NCBI GenBank assembly: GCA_937879855.1
Contig: CALFMO010000010.1
Location: 1 to 26,711, forward strand
Length of the DNA: 26,711 nucleotides
DNA from: an uncultured Acidobacteriaceae bacterium
GTDB taxonomy: Bacteria; Acidobacteriota; Terriglobia; Terriglobales; Acidobacteriaceae
Direction of reading: 5' to 3'
The stretch's first letter is position 1; each line of letters opens with the position of its first letter. The notes beneath the pieces are model-generated. The model searched no databases, was not told the origin of the DNA, and saw only the letters and a program-made list of their open reading frames with translations. The translations under genes and the position numbers were made by a program. Below, piece by piece: positions 1 through 6,592 of this stretch.

Positions 1-35
1 TTTGAGAATTATCGGCGCATTGCTTCCCTTCGCAT

Positions 36-55
36 CGCCCACGCGCGCGTGGGCG
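36..55. repeat. perfect 20-bp GC-rich palindrome
   Basis: The arm cgcccacgcg is followed directly by its exact reverse complement cgcgtgggcg. It lies about 150 bases beyond the stop codon of the minus-strand Sel1-repeat gene. There is no run of T after it on the minus strand, so it is not a classical intrinsic terminator. It may be a protein-binding site or a weak 3' hairpin. The remainder of positions 1-205 shows no gene I can support. Confidence 0.4.
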
Positions 56-205
56 GGCCCTGGCCAAGTCAAAATCGGGGGTTTGTGGGGTCGTGGGCTG
101 GGGAGGGTCCATTTTGCCGTCGGTATATACCACCCCGTCAAACCAAGAACGGGTTGGTAGACCTCCTCGAAGTAAAGCACCAACACCGACTCGGAACTCA
201 GGTGT

Positions 206-1804
206 TCAGTGCAACCGCGCGGGGCGTGCGGAGACGGTCGCATCAGATGCGGCATCAAGTCTGGCCAGCATCTCGGTTGCCGGATCGTAGCCGCGAGCGG
301 CGGCTTTCTGTAGCCACGCGCGGGCGCTCGGAAGATCTTTCGAAACACCATAGCCGCGGTAATAGATCATGCCAAGATCCCATTGTGCAACCGGTAGACC
401 CTCGCCAGCAGCTTTTCGAAACCACGTCGCTGCCTCCTTGAAATCGCGTGTCACCCCTTTTCCGTCAAAATAGAGTCGCCCGATCATCCATTCTGCCACT
501 GCCGATCCCTGGTCAGCCGCTTTACGGTACCAATACATCGCTTCGCCGTAATCTTGGTGCGTGCCTTGACCGTCGCGATACATTGCACCCAGATCCACTT
601 GAGCTTGGCGGTTTCCATGTTCAGCTGCGTCTTTCATCCAGTGCATTGCCTCATCGTAGTCCAGCGGAACGCCCTTCGATTGAAGATATGCATTCGCCAG
701 ATAAACCTCTGCCGTCACCCATCCCGCCCGTGCACCGGTGGTCGCGAGAGCTACTCCGCGCTGATACCACTTGTCCGCTTCGCTAGTGTCCTTGGGAACG
801 CCTTTGCCGTCGGCATACATATCACCAATCCGAAAATTCGCGCCCGTTATGGCCCAGGCCTCCGACCGAAGTTCGCTCCATTGATCCGACAGATTTGAAC
901 CCGGCATGGTTACGACCTTCATGTACCAACGCAATGCTTCACTGGGATTCTTGAACACACCGATGCCGCGTTCGTGCATTCTCGCAACGTTATATGCTCC
1001 CCACGCCGAACCCATATCCCAAGCCTTCAAGTAATGCATATAGGCTTCGCTCGAACTCGGATCACCGCTCAAACCATTTTCTGCCAATTGACCCAGATAG
1101 TCCTCAGCATACCCATCGCCGAGGCGCGCGGCAGCCTGAAGGTATCGCAGCCCGCTGGCGCGATCTTGCGCAATATCCAAACCACTAGCTAGCATCACGC
1201 CAAGGTCGCACTCCGCCCGAGCGTTGCCCTGATGCGCTGCCTTCTCCAGCCATACCCGCGACCCGGAGGTAGAACGCGCCACGCCGCGTCCATCGAATAA
1301 AGCCTCGCCAAATCTGGTCTGCGCCTCCGCGTTCCCCATGTCGGCTGCCTTGTGATACAAATCGGCAGCTTTGCCCTCGTTCCGAACCACACCGGAACCG
1401 GTGCGGTACTTCTCCGCCTGGGAGAGTAATTCCTTTGCGGACGGTCGACCGTGCGCACGGGTCGTGTTTGCCGGCCCGTGCGCGCGATCAACGACCGTAT
1501 GTCCAGCCGGCTTTACCGGTTTGCCCGCTACCTTGGATCGCGAATGGCTGATCTGGAGAATAAGACTATCGCTAGCTCCGGCGCTTCGAAGCTTCTCCTC
1601 GACCGTACGGGTCAACTCGAAATCAACCCCATATTGTTTTACGAGCGCAGCCATGCGTGCGTTCGGTACTGCGGATTTGAGACCGTGTTCGACGTCGGCG
1701 GCCGAAAGCGGCCGCGGAGCTTGTTGTGTTTGTGTCGTCCGGCCCTCGGTACTGACCACCAGGAACAGCAAAATACCGGCGACTAGCAGCTTGGTAAAAC
1801 ACAT
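206..1804 (-). CDS. exported Sel1-repeat protein
   Basis: This 532-residue protein begins with a signal peptide (hydrophobic stretch about residues 5-19). Residues about 33-90 form a small helical domain (pattern LSAADVEHGLKSAVP...GVDFELT...LRSAGAS) of a type I recall at the N-terminus of many acidobacterial proteins; its role is unknown to me. From about residue 122 to the end there are roughly ten Sel1-like helical repeats, recognisable by the G-x-G-V-x-x-D / A-x-x-W-x-x-K-A-A-x-x-G / A-x-x-x-L-G pattern. Sel1 repeats are protein-protein interaction scaffolds, and no catalytic domain is present. The ATG has a GGAG ribosome site 7 bases upstream. That site lies inside the end of the fecR-like gene, whose stop codon is only 3 bases away, so the two are cotranscribed. 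An envelope scaffold role is inference. Confidence 0.88.
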   Translation of the reverse strand: MCFTKLLVAGILLFLVVSTEGRTTQTQQAPRPLSAADVEHGLKSAVPNARMAALVKQYGVDFELTRTVEEKLRSAGASDSLILQISHSRSKVAGKPVKPAGHTVVDRAHGPANTTRAHGRPSAKELLSQAEKYRTGSGVVRNEGKAADLYHKAADMGNAEAQTRFGEALFDGRGVARSTSGSRVWLEKAAHQGNARAECDLGVMLASGLDIAQDRASGLRYLQAAARLGDGYAEDYLGQLAENGLSGDPSSSEAYMHYLKAWDMGSAWGAYNVARMHERGIGVFKNPSEALRWYMKVVTMPGSNLSDQWSELRSEAWAITGANFRIGDMYADGKGVPKDTSEADKWYQRGVALATTGARAGWVTAEVYLANAYLQSKGVPLDYDEAMHWMKDAAEHGNRQAQVDLGAMYRDGQGTHQDYGEAMYWYRKAADQGSAVAEWMIGRLYFDGKGVTRDFKEAATWFRKAAGEGLPVAQWDLGMIYYRGYGVSKDLPSARAWLQKAAARGYDPATEMLARLDAASDATVSARPARLH

Positions 1805-1807
1805 TTT

Positions 1808-3811
1808 TTATCTCCGACTAGCTAAGATCTGATTTTCCGCTTGCATCGCTCGGCGGGCGTGCGCCAGGCAAACTTTCGCAGCGCTGCTGTTTCCGTCGAC
1901 TTGCAACGCGCGTTTGCAGTTGGCAATCGCCGCCGTGTAATTTCCCTTGTCCATCTGTCGGGTCGCCGAATCGATGTAACTCTGCGCGGCACGTGCCGCA
2001 GCTCCACGAGATCCCGATGCAAGTGTCGTCACGCGGCGTGTCGATTTCGCCGCCGGAACCTTCAGCGCCACCGCTGAATGCGAGTTCCCTTCCGGGCTCG
2101 CCGCGGTACGCGTTTTAGCATCACGATAAGCAGGCGCCGATGTCATCGTTCCGCGTGTCGATCTCAACATCCCCGGAGAGGATGCGGCGCGCAAGCCTGC
2201 CTCCGGCTCAGTTCTGGATCTGTGCTCACTCTGCGCATCCTTTGTCGGTTCGGTCGTTCTTTCAATTGCGTTCTCCGGGGTCATGGGTCGCCGCGTGTTG
2301 GCCGAATCCAGCTGCGTGACTTCCCGAACCGGAACCAACCGGCCACTCCACTCGATGCTCTCCTTTACTTGCGCGGCCTCCTTATCGAACGATTGCGGAG
2401 CCGCTGCCGGCTGCCTTTTCGTGAAATATTGCTCTTGTCGTCCGCCGCTCAACATGGACGACGCTTTCCCCGGACGGTTCGTCGCCGAAAGCATTTCTCT
2501 GGTTGGAACGATGGGCAGATTGCCGGTGATGACGCGCGCGTCACGAAAAGCCCGCCGGCTCACAGTTTTCGGCGCAGAAACTCCGGTGCCGAATCGATCT
2601 GCCGGAAGAGCCGAGATTGCCTCGCGAATCCGCCCATCGACTGCGGCCAGACTCACATTACAGAACTCGTTATCATCGCGCAGTGAGGCGACGACACGAG
2701 TGAGTCTTGTCGTGGTCGCGTCGGTGATGCCCCCTTTCGATTGCGATCCATTCTCTCCGTACCACGGATAGAACGAGTCACCCGGGCCCAGAGGCAGCCA
2801 GCCTATCGATCCGAACCCAACGGAAACTCCGCGTCGGCCGCCGAATCCGAAGAACGACACATAGGCCGGAGCCCACTCCGGGCGGTAACTTCCCTCGCCA
2901 TTAACCGGCCCCGGCCACCACATCCAGGATTTTCCATAGAGCAACCAGCGGCCGTAATGATAGGGCGTCCAGCCCCAGGGTTCATGCGAAACCCAGGTCC
3001 AGCCCCAGTACGGCTCCCAGACCCAGCGACCCGAGCGATAAGGAGACCAGCCGCCGCTCACCGTTGGCGACCACACCCGCCCGTAGTCCGGCACGTTGAC
3101 CCAGTGCCCGTAGACATCGAGATCCTCGCTCCCCACGTAGTAGCGATTCGTGTAGTTCCACGATTGAGCACTGTTTATCACTGCGTCGCGGTCAATGTTC
3201 CAGGAGTCCCAGCTGTCCATCGCAGGGGCCCCACCGAGCACGTTTCCCGCGAGGTTGGTTGTGCCTTTTACAGTTGCGTCCTGTCCCATCTCCACGTTGG
3301 CGCTCCCTTGGGACGTAGCCATGGCGACCGCTCCTGCGCGCACGATCACGTGCGTCTCAAAACCGTTCACCTCGATGCGGTAAACGCCGTCCTTAGACGT
3401 CGGCCGGATGGCCGCATTCGGCGTGTCGATCTCAACGTCGGCCTCAGAATCCTTGAAGACCGAGTAGTAGGCGAGCCCCTGCCGAATCTGAATCTGAATC
3501 TGAGCTCGCTGGTTCTGCACCCGCTCTACGGATGCGATCTTTGCCTGTGAGTTGTTACCGAGACGAAAGATGTTCCCGTGGTCGAGCTGCAGTTCGGCCT
3601 TGGAATTGTTTCCGGTCGAGATCCTGTCGCCGCTGACCAGGGGCTGATTCAGCGCCGCTGCCGCCCAGTCCCCCGTGTCGCCGCGCTGCGTCGAAACATC
3701 GCCCTGGATCAGGCTTATACGCGCGACTCCAGGCAAAATGTCCGCCTGCGCGCTGGAAAGAACAGACAAGAATCCGAGTGAGAGGACCGGCGCCAGAAAG
3801 TTCCGTTTCAT
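1808..3811 (-). CDS. exported FecR-domain protein with Trp-rich (DUF6600-like) region
   Basis: I place the start at ATG 3811 (MKRNFLAPVL) because AGGTGGGC lies just before it; a GTG six bases earlier is also open. The product is 667 residues. A signal peptide ends near residue 25 (SSAQA). A FecR-type beta domain covers about residues 30-190, with the typical pattern of RISLIQGDVS, GDRISTG and LDHGNIFRLG. Residues about 235-345 are extremely rich in W, Y, G and P, with repeated GHW/GRW-type units, matching the DUF6600 type of region that often follows FecR in this phylum. A long polar segment then leads to a C-terminal TPR-like helical pair (about 605-665). FecR domains are periplasmic. No sigma factor or anti-sigma partner is adjacent, so a role in signalling is not shown. 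It is the first gene of a two-gene unit with the Sel1 protein. Confidence 0.85.
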   Translation of the reverse strand: MKRNFLAPVLSLGFLSVLSSAQADILPGVARISLIQGDVSTQRGDTGDWAAAALNQPLVSGDRISTGNNSKAELQLDHGNIFRLGNNSQAKIASVERVQNQRAQIQIQIRQGLAYYSVFKDSEADVEIDTPNAAIRPTSKDGVYRIEVNGFETHVIVRAGAVAMATSQGSANVEMGQDATVKGTTNLAGNVLGGAPAMDSWDSWNIDRDAVINSAQSWNYTNRYYVGSEDLDVYGHWVNVPDYGRVWSPTVSGGWSPYRSGRWVWEPYWGWTWVSHEPWGWTPYHYGRWLLYGKSWMWWPGPVNGEGSYRPEWAPAYVSFFGFGGRRGVSVGFGSIGWLPLGPGDSFYPWYGENGSQSKGGITDATTTRLTRVVASLRDDNEFCNVSLAAVDGRIREAISALPADRFGTGVSAPKTVSRRAFRDARVITGNLPIVPTREMLSATNRPGKASSMLSGGRQEQYFTKRQPAAAPQSFDKEAAQVKESIEWSGRLVPVREVTQLDSANTRRPMTPENAIERTTEPTKDAQSEHRSRTEPEAGLRAASSPGMLRSTRGTMTSAPAYRDAKTRTAASPEGNSHSAVALKVPAAKSTRRVTTLASGSRGAAARAAQSYIDSATRQMDKGNYTAAIANCKRALQVDGNSSAAKVCLAHARRAMQAENQILASRR

Positions 3812-3964
3812 GCCCACCTAACTGGGAAAGCAGCGTTTATTGAGAGAGACTTTAATGGACAACATTGCAGGTTCCCTGCCAGAGATGCACCCCTGAAGAC
3901 GGCGCAAGTCCTTTGCTCGCACAAACCGCCCTATGTCGATGTTGTGTTCCCGTAGGATGGATTG

Positions 3965-4019
3965 GCCTAGCTGAGCCACGAGTGGTGGTTTTCAGCCACC
4001 GGGCGCGCTAGGCGGCTCA
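3965..4019. repeat. interlocked inverted repeats, possible pseudoknot
   Basis: GCCTAG (3965-3970) is complementary to CTAGGC (4008-4013), and TGAGCC (3972-3977) is complementary to GGCTCA (4014-4019). The pairings cross each other, as in an H-type pseudoknot or two competing folds. A smaller hairpin, GGTGG (3984-3988) with CCACC (3996-4000), sits in the loop. The element lies in the 341-base gap (3812-4152) between the fecR-like and glycosyltransferase genes, in which I see no gene. It could be a REP-like element or a 5' regulatory region of the fecR-like unit. Confidence 0.35.
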
Positions 4020-4095
4020 ACACATTGGATTGCCCGGCAAATAGAAGTTGAGCTGATCCGGTTTTGCGAGGCCCGAACTAAGGTTGTTAGGTGAA

Positions 4096-4136
4096 AGGCT
4101 CCCGGCAACCGAGAGTCGGCAATACCGGCTGAGCCT
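4096..4136 (-). terminator. nested hairpin downstream of the glycosyltransferase gene
   Basis: On the plus strand AGGCTC (4096-4101), CCGG (4102-4105) and CCG (4109-4111) pair with CGG (4117-4119), CCGG (4125-4128) and GAGCCT (4131-4136). This makes a three-step stem with small internal loops. It starts 17 bases after the stop codon of the minus-strand glycosyltransferase gene. On that strand it is followed by TTCACCT, a poor T tract, so it is a weak intrinsic terminator or a 3' stabilising structure. Confidence 0.4.
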
Positions 4137-4152
4137 ATTTCCTGAAACGTTT

Positions 4153-5190
4153 CTATGCGACTTGTTGCGAGCCGGCGGTACTGAGAGCGTCTTCATAAAG
4201 GGTCAGATAGCTTCTGACCATCCGCTCAATCGAGAAATTCTCTTCGACGTATTGGCGCACCGTCCGGGGACTGATGTCCAGTGTCTGTATACGGCGCACC
4301 ATGTCCCTTACCGTCCGGCAAATGTAGCCCGAGATTCCATCGCGTACCACTTCCGGTACCGAGCCCACGGGCATTGCCAGCACCGGCGTGCCGCACGCCA
4401 TAGCTTCGACCATCACCAATCCGAACGGCTCGTTCCACTGAATTGGAAACAGCATGGCCAGGGAGTTGCCGAGCAGTTCATTCTTCGCCTTGAGGTCCGC
4501 CAAGCCTATGTACTCCACGAGCCTGCCGTCGATCTCAGGCTTGATTTTCTTCTCGAAGTATTCACGGTACACGGGCTGCACATCGCCGGCGATCTTCAGA
4601 GGAATCCCGGTACGCTTGGCAACTTCAATGGCGAGGTGAGTGCCCTTGATTGGAGCAATTCGGCCAATAAAGCTGAGGTAAGGTTGTTTGTGCTCTACCA
4701 AGCGATACTGGGTCAGATTGATGCCGTGGTGAATGGTACGCATCCTGGGCATGGATTCCTGGGTACGCTGGGCATCGCTGATGCAGACATAGTAGGTGTC
4801 AGGGTAATAGCTATAGAGTTCACTGAGTTTCGGGTCGTGCGGCCCGTGCAGAGTGAGAACGGTGGGGCGGCGGATGAAGCGAGAGAATGTCAGTGCCTGA
4901 GCCGACTGCATGTGAACCACGTCGCAGTCCTTTTCGGCATCCCGCATGGACCACGATTCATGGTTCAGTTCCCGAATCCAGGCGTGCTCTGGCACCTTAA
5001 TTGGCCATTGGGAATGCGCGTACAGCCAACGGCGCTCCACGTTAACTTTGGATTCACCGTTGGCATAGACAATGACCTCCGTTCCGGCACGTTGAAGTTC
5101 CTCCGCGAGGTGAGCGACAAACAGTTCGGTTCCACCGTAATCCGCAGGAGGAACAGCAATGAATGGCGCAACGACAAGAGCTATTTTCAT
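4153..5190 (-). CDS. family 4 glycosyltransferase
   Basis: The start is set at ATG 5190 (MKIALVVAPFIAVPPADYGG) because AGGAG sits 5 bases before it and the protein then opens with the usual first Rossmann strand. Longer upstream reading has no homology. The 345-residue product has a GT-B fold layout. The N-terminal domain carries the PPADYGGTE nucleotide-sugar region and HxxxA/LTLHGPHD-type segments. The C-terminal domain starts near YLSFIGRIAPIKG, contains the E-x7-E motif (EPFGLVMVE) and continues with ACGTPVLAMPVGSVPEVV, all typical of retaining GT4 enzymes. It is cytoplasmic with no membrane segment. Donor and acceptor cannot be read from the sequence. It stands alone, with no polysaccharide cluster around it. 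Confidence 0.88.
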   Translation of the reverse strand: MKIALVVAPFIAVPPADYGGTELFVAHLAEELQRAGTEVIVYANGESKVNVERRWLYAHSQWPIKVPEHAWIRELNHESWSMRDAEKDCDVVHMQSAQALTFSRFIRRPTVLTLHGPHDPKLSELYSYYPDTYYVCISDAQRTQESMPRMRTIHHGINLTQYRLVEHKQPYLSFIGRIAPIKGTHLAIEVAKRTGIPLKIAGDVQPVYREYFEKKIKPEIDGRLVEYIGLADLKAKNELLGNSLAMLFPIQWNEPFGLVMVEAMACGTPVLAMPVGSVPEVVRDGISGYICRTVRDMVRRIQTLDISPRTVRQYVEENFSIERMVRSYLTLYEDALSTAGSQQVA

Positions 5191-5245
5191 CCGACTCCTA
5201 TTTCCGGTCGAGCAAGCACAAGCATAAGACTGGCTGCCGCAAAGC

Positions 5246-5674
5246 TTAGATGAGATGAAGAAAACACAGGCTGAGTTGGCGGGGCACTGGTGGCGTAGTG
5301 CCCAGACAACGGAGTTGAGAGTCTGCGTTTTCGGCTCGCGTTCCCTCGGGCTGAGTTGCTTGGAAGATTTTTCGCGCATTCCGAGGATCTACTCGGTGGT
5401 GCAGGCATAATTTGTGAGTACGCCATGCCTGGGATATGGTCAAATGGCAAAGGAAAAGCTGGATTCGTCGCACCCCGGCGTTCTCTCCGGTCACATTGAT
5501 GCGGGAACCCCGATCCAGCATGTTAGGCATGCTCAGCAACCCACCAAGAGAAATGGTCTCCAATTTGCTTCGGTGGCGGCGTCCGTCCGGCAATCGAAGG
5601 ACAGCAGGGGGTATGTCCGCAAGCCGTACGCGTGGGCTGCGCCAATACGTGTGTGAGTCAGGAAGGTAATTCAT
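5246..5674 (-). pseudogene. degenerate PilZ-like protein remnant
   Basis: An open frame begins at ATG 5674 and codes for 142 residues. Its first part (about positions 5489-5634) reads like the acidobacterial PilZ-type domain: RSPRVRLADIP, then VLRLPDGRRHRSKLETISLGG, then LLSMPNMLDRGSRINV. These match the basic N-terminus, the S-x-x-G-type turn and the G-S-R strand of that domain. After about residue 62 the resemblance is lost, and the rest (with several Cys and His residues) does not look like a PilZ C-terminal half. I see no clear continuation in another frame. PilZ domains bind cyclic di-GMP. This copy is probably decayed, but a short expressed protein is possible. Confidence 0.42.
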
Positions 5675-5831
5675 CTGCCTAGGCGATTATGGAACGCGCC
5701 CACGAAGCGCAAAAGATTACGGAATGACTGTCGCGGCGAAAGTTGCCAAGGACAGCGCGATCTCTGATTGGAAGGCCAAGAGTTCCCACCGTAGATTTTC
5801 GCTTGCAACAGTTAAGTTTCTGATTCGAGCG

Positions 5832-6359
5832 TCAGAGTCTCTTTTGGTATTGCACTTTATATGCGTACAGTACGGCGAGCAAAGGTGCCGCGACAATCAC
5901 TCCCCAAAAGGGCCACACAATTCCGAGTACGAGAGGCGCGAGGATGGAGGCCCAGATGGGCACTTTGGCGGTTCTCCTCATGATGTACGGCTGGAGCAAT
6001 AGACCATCGATCACCACCACCACAGCATAGACAATCAGCACGCCCACGGGGTGCTCCCAATCTCCCCACATAATCGTGGCAGCGAGCACGGGCCCGAGCA
6101 GGCCCAGAATAGGACCGAGGTGTGGAATGATTTGGAGTACCGTCGCCAGGGCTGCCCACAGTGGGGCCAAGGGAACATGCACAATATAAAGTCCGACCAG
6201 CCACAGGACTCCCACCGCCAGCGAATCCTGAGCCTGTGCAACCGCCCAGTTCTTCAGCGCCTTGCCGGTGGTGTGTAAGTGATCTGAGAGGTCTATGGCA
6301 CATGCTCCCTGAGGTACAGCATACATATTACTGAGGCGTAAAATCGCCTTGCAGGACAA
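5832..6359 (-). pseudogene. AI-2E family transporter, C-terminal part only
   Basis: The frame encodes about 150 residues that match the C-terminal half of the AI-2E/PerM permease family. It has several hydrophobic helices and the family pattern VPLAPLWAALATVLQIIPHLGPI, followed by the Q-P-Y-I-M-R-R and P-I-W-A-S-I-L-A-P segments. Intact members have about 350 residues, and here roughly the first half is missing. Upstream in the same frame a stop codon occurs at 6369-6371, the only starts are TTG 6359 and an internal ATG, and no N-terminal homology is seen in the other frames up to 6592. I therefore call it a 5'-truncated gene. A short functional membrane protein is less likely. The 157 bases between it and the PilZ remnant show nothing further. 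Confidence 0.7.
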
Positions 6360-6526
6360 CCGTGTTAATTAGTGTAAACGTTGTTCTCGGCAGTTATTCG
6401 CCTAAAGAACTAAACAGTGGCTAACGTCATGCTGTCTTGATGTCACGAAGGGAGCTGCGGAGAAGAAGTCAACTGTACCAGACTGATCCGTAGCTTGATT
6501 GTTCCTTTGCTTTTTCGGAGGAAGTG

Positions 6527-6559
6527 ATGGTGAATAATGGCCAAACCAAGGCAATCTAG
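6527..6559 (+). other. 10-codon upstream ORF with strong ribosome site
   Basis: GGAGGA (6517-6522) lies 4 bases before ATG 6527, which opens a 10-residue frame (MVNNGQTKAI) ending at TAG 6557. The frame is the same as that of the PHP-domain gene starting at TTG 6593. So the best ribosome site in the region serves a short frame cut off by an in-frame amber codon. It may be a leader peptide, a decayed start, or chance. I saw no convincing promoter in the 6360-6592 gap. Confidence 0.35.
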
Positions 6560-6592
6560 AAAGGCACCGTTCCTTGCAGAAGTAGGTCAGCA

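Noticed and set aside
4081..4140. Possible riboswitch aptamer
   Set aside because: I compared it by eye with cyclic-di-GMP (GEMM) and cobalamin consensus elements and found no matching conserved core; it is also downstream, not upstream, of the nearest gene.
4084..5253. 389-residue plus-strand open frame opposite the glycosyltransferase
   Set aside because: It is the antisense shadow of a clear GT4 gene; its translation has no recognisable domain and no ribosome site.
5191..5379. N-terminal extension of the glycosyltransferase
   Set aside because: The 63 extra residues are not part of the GT fold; AGGAG directly before ATG 5190 identifies the start.
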